In this document: positions 1 through 6,272 of the stretch, in pieces | Layout of the letters: each line of letters begins with the position of its first letter | How positions within the stretch are numbered: position 1 is the first letter of the stretch | NCBI GenBank assembly: GCA_002715405.1 | Contig: PAZD01000016.1 | Span: forward strand, 8,069-15,764 | DNA length: 7,696 bases | DNA from: Acidimicrobiaceae bacterium | GTDB lineage: Bacteria; Actinomycetota; Acidimicrobiia; Acidimicrobiales; UBA8592 | Reading direction: 5' to 3' | Position numbers and translations under genes: made by a program | Notes under the pieces: generated by a model | Seen by the model: only the letters and a program-made list of their open reading frames with translations | Told to the model about the DNA's origin: nothing | The model's database searches: none

Positions 1-330
1 AGATAGATAATCAAGGGAAGCTATTTCTTTTGCTAAAATCAGAGGGTTCCGTTGTGGAAGGATCAGGATGCATGTACCGAGCCGAAGCGATGGCGCGACT
101 GAGGCAACGTATGCAAGCCAAATTAATGGGTCGTGGATGAGTGTATCTTTTGTTGCTGGGACCTTCCCATCACTTGTGTATGGGTATTTTGATTCGATGG
201 AAGAAGGGAAGATGACATGCTCCCCTCCCCACACTGATTCAAAACCAACTTTTTCTGCAACTTTACAGATTTCTAACGCTGTATCGCTTTCAGTGCCTGC
301 GCTGCTTGCAAAAGCTAATCCAAATTTCAT
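1..330 (-). CDS. LLM-class F420-dependent oxidoreductase, N-terminal part (cut by window edge)
   Basis: This is the first 110 residues of a luciferase-like monooxygenase-fold protein. The ATG is at 330 and the frame stays open to base 1. It begins MKFGLAFASS and contains GFESVWGGEHVIFP (about residues 29-42), SKYPYTSDG (47-55) and LGTCILILPQRNPLILAKEI (84-103). These are hallmarks of the TIGR03619 (Rv2161c-like) group of F420-dependent oxidoreductases, which use reduced F420 as hydride donor in the cytoplasm on mostly unknown substrates. An AGGA Shine-Dalgarno (336-339) sits 5 bases before the ATG. The start lies 17 bases after the stop of the DUF1295 gene, so the two are probably cotranscribed. 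The C-terminal two thirds are outside the window. The family call is firm; the substrate is unknown. Confidence 0.88.
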   Translation of the reverse strand, partial: MKFGLAFASSAGTESDTALEICKVAEKVGFESVWGGEHVIFPSSIESKYPYTSDGKVPATKDTLIHDPLIWLAYVASVAPSLRLGTCILILPQRNPLILAKEIASLDYLS

Positions 331-347
331 CGTTTTCCTATCTAGGT

Positions 348-1238
348 CTAAAGGTCTTTCATCTTAACTTTTGGTTTCCGCATGAGGAGAATCGGGGTGT
401 TCTGAAGATACTCTTGATACTTTTCATCTCCACCCCAACGGTCTCTCCCTCGTCGTTCGAGTATCGGTATCCCGCTCATCCGAGTGAGCAAAATGATAAC
501 GAAAGCGGGCGAGATCAATGCAGCCCATGACCATCCCGACAAAATCGGTACTGAAATTAGGGCAATCCCTATCCAGAGAAGGATCTCGCCAAAATAGTTT
601 GGGTGGCGTGACCATGCCCATAGTCCGGAATGGATAAAAGTAGAGGAGTTTTCTTCGTTTGATCGAAAACGTGACTTCTGGAGGTCAGCTAGAACTTCGA
701 TAAGAAAACCAGTTACCCACATTACAGTTCCTACAGTTGCTACCCAGCCGAAAGCTTGACGGTCGTTGCTGGTAATAACTGCAAGAGCACAACTCCCCGT
801 CATGAATACCCATAGTGCTTGGAGACTCCACCATGAAAAAAACGTGTCTGGGTGATGCTTGATGGCGTCAAATCTCCCATCTCCACCAGTTTTTTGGGCG
901 CGCAGAAAGAGGAAAGATCCCAACCGGAAAGCCCAAACTCCAACCATTATGGCGACAAGAATAGAACGAGCATCAATCTCAGAACTTCCAGCCAGAGCCA
1001 CTATCACAAGAGTGATATGCGTTACGGAACCAATGAGGTCAAAATAGTGTTCTGTGCGGCGGAGATAAGATGGGATGAATGCAAGCCAATTTATTCCGAA
1101 GGCAACTGACGAGCACATAACGATCGTGGGAACCGAACCGATCTTTGCGCTGCCATCAGAAAGAGCAAGAGTTATCGCTGTCCCAAGAGCCAAAGTAAAC
1201 GTCACCATAAGGAAAGCTAACCGCCGGTGTTTATTCAT
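348..1238 (-). CDS. DUF1295 family multi-pass membrane protein (steroid 5-alpha-reductase-like fold)
   Basis: A 296-residue integral membrane protein with about seven hydrophobic segments (roughly residues 7-26, 38-56, 68-84, 92-111, 138-156, 164-182 and 216-252). The C-terminal region carries ADLQKSRFR (184-192), then GLWAWSRHPNYFGEILLWIG (205-224), the signature of DUF1295 and of the related steroid 5-alpha-reductase and isoprenylcysteine methyltransferase folds. EKYQEYLQNTPILL follows near the end. Length is normal for DUF1295. Family members are putative NAD(P)H-dependent reductases of lipid or steroid-like enones, but the substrate here is unknown. It is the first gene of a unit with the F420 oxidoreductase just downstream. 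No Shine-Dalgarno precedes the ATG; a TAGCCT hexamer at -12 to -7 suggests a leaderless start. Confidence 0.87.
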   Translation of the reverse strand: MNKHRRLAFLMVTFTLALGTAITLALSDGSAKIGSVPTIVMCSSVAFGINWLAFIPSYLRRTEHYFDLIGSVTHITLVIVALAGSSEIDARSILVAIMVGVWAFRLGSFLFLRAQKTGGDGRFDAIKHHPDTFFSWWSLQALWVFMTGSCALAVITSNDRQAFGWVATVGTVMWVTGFLIEVLADLQKSRFRSNEENSSTFIHSGLWAWSRHPNYFGEILLWIGIALISVPILSGWSWAALISPAFVIILLTRMSGIPILERRGRDRWGGDEKYQEYLQNTPILLMRKPKVKMKDL

Positions 1239-1244
1239 TGCTTT

Positions 1245-1250
1245 AGGCTA
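1245..1250 (-). promoter_or_regulatory. Candidate -10 element (TAGCCT) for a leaderless DUF1295 mRNA
   Basis: On the minus strand TAGCCT lies at exactly -12 to -7 from the ATG at 1238, which would place transcription start on the A of the ATG. It fits TANNNT, and there is no Shine-Dalgarno in the intervening bases. I see no good -35 box 16-18 bases upstream, so the call rests on position and on the same arrangement at two other ATG starts in the window. Confidence 0.4.
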
Positions 1251-1289
1251 GCCGCCCTGCTTCGTTGTGAGTATTTTTCGCACGAATCC

Positions 1290-1295
1290 TAGAGT
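1290..1295 (+). promoter_or_regulatory. Weak candidate -10 (TAGAGT) for the tandem-ABM gene
   Basis: TAGAGT matches TATAAT at four of six bases. TTGTGA at 1265-1270 could serve as -35, but the spacing of 19 bases is long. Initiation would fall near 1302 and give a leader of about 30 bases containing the GAGAGA (1320-1325) that precedes the ATG at 1332. This 93-base gap separates divergent genes, so a promoter is expected here, but the exact site is a guess. Confidence 0.22.
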
Positions 1296-1331
1296 GCTAG
1301 CGTTGTCTGCAACAAGCTGAGAGAGACCAAG

Positions 1332-2042
1332 ATGATAATTATTACCGCAACATTTACATTGGCAGATCCTTCTACTCGAGGTGAATCTATCGAGAAAGCT
1401 ACGCCGCTTCAGCAAGCTACACGCGACGATGAAAGTGGCTGTCTAGCCTACGTATTTTCACCTGATCCCTGCGCAGAGGATCGCGTAGTTGTTTTTGAAT
1501 TGTGGGAGACCAGCGATGCCCTTTCGGATCATTTCGATCATCAAAATTATTTCAATATGGGATCCATGTTCGGAGAAGTTGGCCTTGCAAATGCGGAGAG
1601 CCACAAATGGAGAGTTACAGCCGAAGAACCGGTTTACGACGAAACTCCAAAGGCTCGGGCTGATTTCTTTACATGTGAGACTCAATCTCCGGATGAATCA
1701 ATCATTATCGCTGGCTACATAGATCTTCATGATCCTTCGGAAAGGGCGGATTTACTTTCATCCTCTGTTCCTTTCCAAATGGCAACTCGTGAGGATGAAC
1801 CTGGCTGCCAAATGTATGTGTTCTCGGCTGATCCATGTCGAGAAGGCCGCATAGAGGTAGTAGAAATATGGAACGATATGGACTCACTCGCCGCCCATTT
1901 CGAGCATGAGAACTATCTCAATATGGGTGGGTTAATCCGTTCAACATCTGGGCGCGATTCCAACCACCGCAAATACCGGTGTGACTACCATGAACCGGTC
2001 TATGACGAATCTAGACGTGCTCGAGCGGATTTCTTTACCTTG
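1332..2042 (+). repeat. Intragenic tandem duplication encoding two ABM-like domains
   Basis: Unit 1 is 1332-1676 and unit 2 is 1698-2042, so the offset is 366 bases, an exact multiple of three. The copies are about 47% identical as protein by hand count and well diverged as DNA, which indicates an old duplication. The two EPVYDE...ARADFFT endings are the most conserved segment. A 7-residue connector (TQSPDES less its last residues, near residues 116-122) joins the halves. Confidence 0.75.
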
Positions 2043-2045
2043 TAA
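1332..2045 (+). CDS. Tandem ABM-like (dimeric alpha/beta-barrel fold) two-domain protein
   Basis: This 237-residue protein consists of two homologous halves, residues 1-115 and 123-237, which align without any gap at an offset of 122. By hand count 54 of 115 positions are identical. Shared blocks include ATR(D/E)DE.GC at 29-37 and 151-159, YVFS.DPC at 40-47 and 162-169, HF.H.NY.NMG at 67-77 and 189-199, and EPVYDE...ARADFFT at 99-114 and 221-236. The pattern (N-terminal strand, helix rich in ATR..E.GC, YVFS strand, E.W strand, helix with HF) is that of antibiotic-biosynthesis-monooxygenase (ABM) domains. Single-domain members dimerise through a ferredoxin-like barrel, so the duplication probably makes a covalent pseudodimer. 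There is no signal peptide. A GAGAGA precedes the ATG. The next gene converges 3 bases beyond the stop. Catalytic role and substrate are unknown; a heme- or cofactor-free monooxygenase is only one possibility. Confidence 0.78.
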   Translation: MIIITATFTLADPSTRGESIEKATPLQQATRDDESGCLAYVFSPDPCAEDRVVVFELWETSDALSDHFDHQNYFNMGSMFGEVGLANAESHKWRVTAEEPVYDETPKARADFFTCETQSPDESIIIAGYIDLHDPSERADLLSSSVPFQMATREDEPGCQMYVFSADPCREGRIEVVEIWNDMDSLAAHFEHENYLNMGGLIRSTSGRDSNHRKYRCDYHEPVYDESRRARADFFTL

Positions 2046-2048
2046 GAT

Positions 2049-3176
2049 TCACCCAATCGCTTTAATAGCTTCAGATAACGAATCTACGGTCCGGCCGATG
2101 TTGGTGAGTTTATCTAAACCAAATAAACCGATTCGGAATGTAGAAAAGTCTTCAGGTTCTCCACATTGCAGCGGTACACCGCCCGCTATTTGGAGGCCTT
2201 GGTCAATGAATTTTTTTCCGTTCTTGATTTCAGGATCAGTCGTGTACGAAACCACAACGCCAGGAGCTTCATATCCGGTTGCTGCGACACTAGGATAACC
2301 ATGGGATTCTAGAAGGTCACGAACTTGAATTCCGAGTTCTCGTTGTGCATTCTCTATTTCTGCGAAACCCAAATTTCGTGTTTCATTCATGACGTCACGA
2401 AAGTTCCTTAGACCATCGGTAGGCATTGTTGCATGATATGCATGCCCCCCCTGCTCGTAGGATGCCATGATATCTCTCCACTTCTTCAAATCACATGAGA
2501 AACTCGAACTTGTTGTGACTTGGAGGAGTTCGATAGCTCGCTCACTCATCATCACCAACGCGCTGCATGGAGTCCCACTCCAACCTTTCTGCGGGGCGCT
2601 TATTAGAACATCTACCCCACATCTTTTCATATTGACCCAGATTGCCCCTGAAGCAATACAGTCAAGGACAAATATCCCTCCAACCCCATGGACAGCTTCA
2701 GCTATAGCTGAAAGATATTCGTCCGGAAGAATCATTCCGGCTGATGTTTCGACATGGGGTGCAAATACTACTTTGGGTTGTTCTTCTTGTATCTGGCGGA
2801 CCACATCCTCAAGAGGTGCAGGCGTGAAGGGAGATTGATGACCATTGTTAACTTGTCGGGCCATACAAACTGTGTGAGACGTGGGGAGATCTCCTGCTTC
2901 AAAGATCTGTGTCCAACGGAAACTAAACCAGCCGTTCCGGATTACGAGAACATGCTCACCTGCAGCAAACTGTCGTGCTACCGCTTCCATACCAAATGTT
3001 CCACTTCCTGGAACCACCGCTACAGCATCAGCGCTATAGACGGAGCAGAGCGTGGTTGAAATATCATTCATCACATTCTGAAAAGATTCTGACATGTGGT
3101 TTACAGCGCGGTCGGTGTATACCACCGAATATTCAAGTAAACCATCTGGGTCGATATGTGGGACCAGTCCTGACAT
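2049..3176 (-). CDS. Class V PLP-dependent aminotransferase, alanine/serine-glyoxylate type
   Basis: A 375-residue fold-type-I PLP enzyme of the usual family length. PGSGTFGMEA (56-65) is the phosphate-binding glycine/serine turn. HVETSAGMILP (141-151) and VLDCIASGA (170-178) hold the PLP-contacting residues, with Asp172 expected to pair with the pyridine nitrogen. SAPQKGWSGTP (193-203) supplies the Schiff-base Lys197. YHATMPTDGL (247-256) and FRIGLFG (347-353, Arg348 expected to bind the substrate carboxylate) are typical of alanine-glyoxylate, serine-glyoxylate and 2-aminoethylphosphonate-pyruvate aminotransferases. Amino donor and acceptor cannot be read from the sequence. AGAGGA (3180-3185) sits only 3 bases before the ATG. 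It lies 55 bases after the SDR gene on the same strand and is probably its operon partner. Confidence 0.88.
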   Translation of the reverse strand: MSGLVPHIDPDGLLEYSVVYTDRAVNHMSESFQNVMNDISTTLCSVYSADAVAVVPGSGTFGMEAVARQFAAGEHVLVIRNGWFSFRWTQIFEAGDLPTSHTVCMARQVNNGHQSPFTPAPLEDVVRQIQEEQPKVVFAPHVETSAGMILPDEYLSAIAEAVHGVGGIFVLDCIASGAIWVNMKRCGVDVLISAPQKGWSGTPCSALVMMSERAIELLQVTTSSSFSCDLKKWRDIMASYEQGGHAYHATMPTDGLRNFRDVMNETRNLGFAEIENAQRELGIQVRDLLESHGYPSVAATGYEAPGVVVSYTTDPEIKNGKKFIDQGLQIAGGVPLQCGEPEDFSTFRIGLFGLDKLTNIGRTVDSLSEAIKAIG

Positions 3177-3179
3177 AAA

Positions 3180-3185
3180 TCCTCT
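3180..3185 (-). promoter_or_regulatory. Close-spaced Shine-Dalgarno of the aminotransferase gene
   Basis: On the minus strand AGAGGA is followed by TTT and the ATG at 3176. The spacing of 3-4 bases is shorter than usual but supports this ATG over later methionines such as residue 28. Confidence 0.5.
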
Positions 3186-3231
3186 TTCTCTCGCTTCGTA
3201 TCCCAGAATAGCGGAGCGGTTATTTTATGTA

Positions 3232-4209
3232 TCAGTTGGAGGGGAATTCTTGTTGAACGAGTTGTTCACTTAGCGCCCAAAGTTCTTTTGCTGTTGTTTC
3301 GTTATAGATATACGGAAGATAACCATTTTCACTGGGATTACCGCCCTCCACACCAACTTGACAGTCACCAAGGTAAGCCCCATTGTGCTCTTGGAGATCA
3401 TTTGTGGTGGCGGCCCATACTTGTGTAGCTGCTCCAGCTTCCATAGATTTAAAAGGGAGACCTCCAGTTTGCTTTGCTTCATCTGTAGACGTCGAACGCG
3501 CTTTGACTCGTTCAACCATTTCTTCCATGAGTTCTGGAGTTAAATGGCGTCCAAGTTCTGTGATAATGACGCCGGGGTGAACAGCGAAGGTTTGAAGGTA
3601 ACTCCCATGTCGTCTGGCTAGCTCTTGGGTGAAATGGATATTTGCGCTTTTGCTTCGGCCATAAGATTCCCAAGCGTTGTATTCGCTCTTTTCGAAGTTA
3701 GGGTCTTCTAGATTCACGTCAGCATGGGTATGGCCTGCGGAAGAAAGGTTTACAATTCTTGGATTTTTGCCTGATTGGATTGCTGGCATGAGAAGGTTGG
3801 TTAGCAGGAAATGACCTATGTGGTTCGTCCCGAATTGCATTTCAAATCCATCACTTGTTCTCATCAGCGGGCATGCCATAATTCCTGCATTGTTAATCAG
3901 AACATCGATTGCTGTCTCCGTTTGAAGGAAATTATCTACATAGGCGCGGATGCTTGAGAGATCAGCGAGATCAACAATCCCGATTCGGAGGTCTGCAGAC
4001 GGGTTATTTGCTTTGATGCCCTTTATTGCCGCTTCGAGTTTCTCTGGGTTTCGTGCCAGCATTGTTACTGTCGCTCCAACACTACTCAATGCTCTGGCTG
4101 ATTCTTCTCCAAGCCCGCTTGAAGCTCCAGTGATCATAAAATGGCGATCGTTAAGGTTGAATCCTTCTAGCACTTCGTCTGTGGTTGTTTCTGCCCCATA
4201 ATTCACCAT
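3232..4209 (-). CDS. Short-chain dehydrogenase/reductase (retinol dehydrogenase/WWOX-like SDR)
   Basis: A 325-residue SDR with a complete catalytic set. TGASSGLG (27-34) is the Rossmann dinucleotide-binding turn, with LARNPEKL (51-58) after strand 2 (Arg53 suggests NADP(H) preference). Asp80 ends strand 3, NNAGIM (106-111) follows strand 4, and Asn129 lies in FGTNHIGHF. Ser156/157 lies in VNLSSAGH, and Tyr183 and Lys187 form the YxxxK motif. HPGVI (211-215) follows strand 6. The long stretch between the serine and tyrosine, starting GH.H.DVNLEDPNF, and the overall length match the retinol-dehydrogenase/WWOX-type branch rather than the 250-residue classical form. Substrate is unknown, likely a hydrophobic alcohol or ketone. 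It has a strong Shine-Dalgarno and heads the minus-strand unit containing the aminotransferase. Confidence 0.9.
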   Translation of the reverse strand: MVNYGAETTTDEVLEGFNLNDRHFMITGASSGLGEESARALSSVGATVTMLARNPEKLEAAIKGIKANNPSADLRIGIVDLADLSSIRAYVDNFLQTETAIDVLINNAGIMACPLMRTSDGFEMQFGTNHIGHFLLTNLLMPAIQSGKNPRIVNLSSAGHTHADVNLEDPNFEKSEYNAWESYGRSKSANIHFTQELARRHGSYLQTFAVHPGVIITELGRHLTPELMEEMVERVKARSTSTDEAKQTGGLPFKSMEAGAATQVWAATTNDLQEHNGAYLGDCQVGVEGGNPSENGYLPYIYNETTAKELWALSEQLVQQEFPSN

Positions 4210-4214
4210 TAGTG

Positions 4215-4220
4215 TCCTCC
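4215..4220 (-). promoter_or_regulatory. Strong Shine-Dalgarno (GGAGGA) of the SDR gene
   Basis: On the minus strand GGAGGA lies 5 bases before the ATG at 4209. It is the best ribosome-binding site in the window and fixes this start. Confidence 0.75.
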
Positions 4221-4325
4221 ATGATTGGGAATAGCTAGTATCACACTACTTAACTCAAAAATAAATCAAAATTCTAATCTTTTTTTAACTCTCCGACATA
4301 GAGGTAGTTCAGGTACCTTAGATAT
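4221..4325. promoter_or_regulatory. AT-rich divergent promoter region between SDR and rhodanese genes
   Basis: These 105 bases separate two divergent units and must hold promoters for both. The central part (about 4251-4290) is strongly AT-rich with A- and T-tracts, resembling UP-element or bent DNA. On the minus strand GATACT near 4237 could be a -10 for the SDR gene. On the plus strand TACCTT (4314-4319) is the candidate -10 for the rhodanese gene. I see no convincing operator palindrome. Confidence 0.45.
4314..4319 (+). promoter_or_regulatory. Candidate -10 element (TACCTT) for a leaderless rhodanese mRNA
   Basis: TACCTT occupies exactly -12 to -7 from the ATG at 4326, and no purine-rich Shine-Dalgarno lies between. 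Transcription would begin at or next to the A of the ATG. CCGACA (4293-4298) is the only -35-like hexamer nearby and its 15-base spacing is short, so confidence is moderate. Confidence 0.38.
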
Positions 4326-4781
4326 ATGGCGAAGAGAAACATTTCGGATCTCGTTAATGATGCAAAGATGAGCATTGAGGAACTATCTATACAACAGGCG
4401 AAGGAAGAGATCGCTGAAGGCAGTTCCATATTGGTAGATGTCAGAGATTTCAGAGAAAGACTTCTAGAGGGAGGAATCCCAGGAGCGATATCGGCTCCGC
4501 GTGGAATGCTTGAATGGTGGATCGATTCGTCAAGCCCATATTACCGTGAGGAATTCTCGCCAGATAGACGATACATCCTCTACTGCTCCCTTGGCTGGAG
4601 GTCCGCTTTAGCATCAGCGACGATGAAGGAACTCGGGTACGAAAATGTCGCTCACATTGAAGCAGGATTTACTGGCTGGGTCGATGCTGGAGAAGCAGTG
4701 GAAGAAGTGACTTCAGGAGGAAAGTGGTTTAATTCGAATCAAGACGTAGCGGACTCAATTATTTCTCATAAGAGAGATTGA
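4326..4781 (+). CDS. Single-domain rhodanese (sulfurtransferase)
   Basis: A 151-residue cytoplasmic rhodanese-like protein. The N-terminal ISDLVNDAK...IEELSIQQA (6-25) is the lead-in common in stand-alone bacterial rhodaneses and supports the ATG at 4326 rather than Met15. ILVDVRDFRE (35-44) carries the conserved Asp38-Arg40. IPGAISAPRGMLEWW (51-65) follows. YCSLGWRSALA (86-96) is the active-site loop with catalytic Cys87 and Arg92; a six-residue loop is typical of sulfur rather than phosphate transfer. GYENVAHIEAGFTGWVDAG (104-122) is the usual C-terminal part. It should carry persulfide sulfur from a donor to a thiophilic acceptor; the acceptor is unknown. Its TGA directly abuts the ATG of the exonuclease gene, so the two are translationally coupled. 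Confidence 0.9.
   Translation: MAKRNISDLVNDAKMSIEELSIQQAKEEIAEGSSILVDVRDFRERLLEGGIPGAISAPRGMLEWWIDSSSPYYREEFSPDRRYILYCSLGWRSALASATMKELGYENVAHIEAGFTGWVDAGEAVEEVTSGGKWFNSNQDVADSIISHKRD
4771..4776 (+). promoter_or_regulatory. Shine-Dalgarno of the exonuclease gene inside the rhodanese end
   Basis: AGAGAG lies 5 bases before the ATG at 4782, within the last rhodanese codons. The rhodanese TGA (4779-4781) touches that ATG, an arrangement that favours reinitiation by the same ribosomes. Confidence 0.55.
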
Positions 4782-5414
4782 ATGGATACCTCGGATCCCA
4801 TTGAGAACATTCCCTTTGATGAAGCAGAATTCGCATGCTTCGATTTTGAAACTACGGGTTTCTCACCTAAGCGTGACAGAGTTATCGAAGTTGCCGTAGT
4901 TATCGTGCAGCAAGGTAAGGTTGGCGAAACTTGGACGACGCTTATAAACCCCGGTGATGATATCGAGGTAGGAGCAAGCCACATCCACGGCATTAAACGA
5001 GAATGGCTGGAAGATGCACCTACCTTTGCTGAAATCGTTGGGGATCTTTCTCCACTCCTAAACAACAAGGTGCTGGTTGCGCATAACGCGAATTTTGATC
5101 TAGGGTTCCTTCGTGCAGAACTATCTCGAGCAGATCTTTTACCAAAAGGGCAATTGTTCCCCCACTGGGACACAATGAAGGCAGTTGACTACGCACCTAC
5201 AGATGCAATATCTCGGAAACTTCTCGATGTAAGCACTGCTTTTGGAATAGAGATTCTAAATGCTCATGAAGCCTTGGATGATGCGCTTGCGGTTGCGGAA
5301 ATCGTCGCTGCCGTAACACCAATTATTGGTAACACAATTCGATTCAATACTTTCTCTTCCCCGCCGGGTTTAGTTGGGTCATGCACGCCGGTCTATCGCC
5401 CCGAGAAGAGTTAA
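4782..5414 (+). CDS. DEDDh 3'-5' exonuclease (DnaQ/RNase T superfamily)
   Basis: A 210-residue protein with the full acidic active site for two-metal 3'-5' nucleotide removal. FDFETTG (20-26) gives Asp21 and Glu23 (ExoI). HNANFDLGFL (101-110) gives Asp106 (ExoII). HEALDDALA (162-170) gives His162 and Asp167 in the HxxxxD arrangement of the DEDDh subgroup (ExoIII). LINPGDDI (54-61) and SHIHGI (66-71) are family features of PolC/DnaQ epsilon-like domains. The last 30 residues after the fold are not recognisable, and no polymerase, helicase or GIY-YIG domain is attached. It could proofread, or trim DNA or RNA ends; a dedicated epsilon subunit cannot be claimed. It is coupled to the upstream rhodanese and converges with the dioxygenase gene 15 bases beyond its stop. 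Confidence 0.9.
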   Translation: MDTSDPIENIPFDEAEFACFDFETTGFSPKRDRVIEVAVVIVQQGKVGETWTTLINPGDDIEVGASHIHGIKREWLEDAPTFAEIVGDLSPLLNNKVLVAHNANFDLGFLRAELSRADLLPKGQLFPHWDTMKAVDYAPTDAISRKLLDVSTAFGIEILNAHEALDDALAVAEIVAAVTPIIGNTIRFNTFSSPPGLVGSCTPVYRPEKS

Positions 5415-5429
5415 CCTGACGAGATATCT

Positions 5430-6239
5430 CTAGGGGTAAAGCAGTGGGTTCATCGAACTACCTACGTAGTCACCCGGCTGCTTACCTCCAAGCCATATTT
5501 TAAGATCAAATTCTTGTAACGGTGTCGGTTCTGTAATTTTTGTTCCATCAGCGACAAAGATAACTGTAATAACTGGCCGCTCATTGAGTGTCGGATTCGG
5601 ACCAGCGCTGTGTAGCGTCCAGCCAGCGTGGAAGGTAGCATCACCTGGCTGCATCGGCCCATAGGTTTCTTGGCGAAGAGAATTTTTCTCTATCCATTCT
5701 TCGATTTTTTGGTTCGATGCATCTGATATGGAACCTGCATCAACATTGCCGACCTTATGGGATCCAGTGACAAAATGCATAGATCCAACATCTGCAGTGA
5801 TCTCCTCAAGAGGCATCCACATGGTAATTGTCTTACCGTTTTCTAATGGCCAATATGCCTGATCTTGATGCCATGGGGTATAACCGCCATTTGGCTCTTT
5901 GAAAAGTGTTTGGTCATGGTACAGGCGCACCCCTTCTACTCCTAACAGCGAAGCCGCCACATGCGCGAATCGCCTCGCCGAAACGAACGCATTGCACGTC
6001 GCATCTCGCTGCCAAAGATTATGGACTTGGAGAAAAGCTTGCCCATATGTATCACGTTCATCTATCGGGCGATGATCATATCTTCCGGCATTTGCGGTTC
6101 TTTCAATTGATGGTCGATAGTAAGCGATCTCTTCTGGTGTTGCTAGTCCCCTAATACATGTATGACCTTTTTGGGAGAATTCTTCTGATGTTGAATGCGG
6201 AAGTTCTATTAAGTCATCCAAACTGGGGAGGTTATTCAT
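5430..6239 (-). CDS. Phytanoyl-CoA dioxygenase (PhyH)-like Fe(II)/2-oxoglutarate oxygenase
   Basis: A 269-residue non-heme iron oxygenase of the PhyH family. YTPWHQDQAYWP (120-131) supplies the HxD pair His124 and Asp126. The distal ligand is His210 in HAGWTLHSAGPN (204-215), and Arg221 (NERPV) is placed to bind 2-oxoglutarate. MWMPLEE (140-146), GSMHFVTGSH (152-161) and MQPGDATFHAG (196-206) are typical double-stranded beta-helix segments. The N-terminal FSQKGHTCIRGLATPEEI (21-38) is the usual PhyH opening. The expected reaction is hydroxylation of an unknown small molecule or lipid, with decarboxylation of 2-oxoglutarate. The ATG at 6239 has no Shine-Dalgarno but has TAGAAT at -12 to -7. 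It starts 33 bases after the lytic transglycosylase gene, so it may be transcribed both from that operon and from its own promoter. Confidence 0.9.
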   Translation of the reverse strand: MNNLPSLDDLIELPHSTSEEFSQKGHTCIRGLATPEEIAYYRPSIERTANAGRYDHRPIDERDTYGQAFLQVHNLWQRDATCNAFVSARRFAHVAASLLGVEGVRLYHDQTLFKEPNGGYTPWHQDQAYWPLENGKTITMWMPLEEITADVGSMHFVTGSHKVGNVDAGSISDASNQKIEEWIEKNSLRQETYGPMQPGDATFHAGWTLHSAGPNPTLNERPVITVIFVADGTKITEPTPLQEFDLKIWLGGKQPGDYVGSSMNPLLYP

Positions 6240-6245
6240 TTGAGA

Positions 6246-6251
6246 ATTCTA
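6246..6251 (-). promoter_or_regulatory. Candidate -10 element (TAGAAT) for a leaderless PhyH mRNA
   Basis: On the minus strand TAGAAT matches TATAAT at five of six bases and lies at exactly -12 to -7 from the ATG at 6239. There is no ribosome-binding sequence between it and the ATG. No clear -35 is visible; that region would overlap the stop of the upstream gene. Confidence 0.45.
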
Positions 6252-6272
6252 GTAGAAATTTGATTGCCGGGT

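Noticed and set aside
68..367. Open frame of 99 codons on the plus strand
   Set aside because: It is antisense to the clear F420 oxidoreductase start at 330 and its product has no recognisable motif.
1246..1253. Palindrome GGCTAGCC near the DUF1295 start
   Set aside because: An 8-base palindrome is expected by chance, and it overlaps the candidate -10; there is no second matching site of the same length.
1299..1318. Hairpin GTTG-TCTG-CAAC upstream of the tandem-ABM gene
   Set aside because: The stem is only four base pairs with a bulge before the flanking AGC/GCT, so it is too weak to call an operator or riboswitch.
2467..3178. Several plus-strand open frames of 67-123 codons
   Set aside because: They are antisense to the PLP aminotransferase, whose motifs are complete, and they have Ser/Thr-rich shadow-like composition.
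5411..5439. Possible bidirectional terminator between converging genes (TTAACC...GGGTAA with palindrome GAGATATCTC)
   Set aside because: The stem has a mismatch, the inner palindrome has no loop, and there is no T-tract on either strand.
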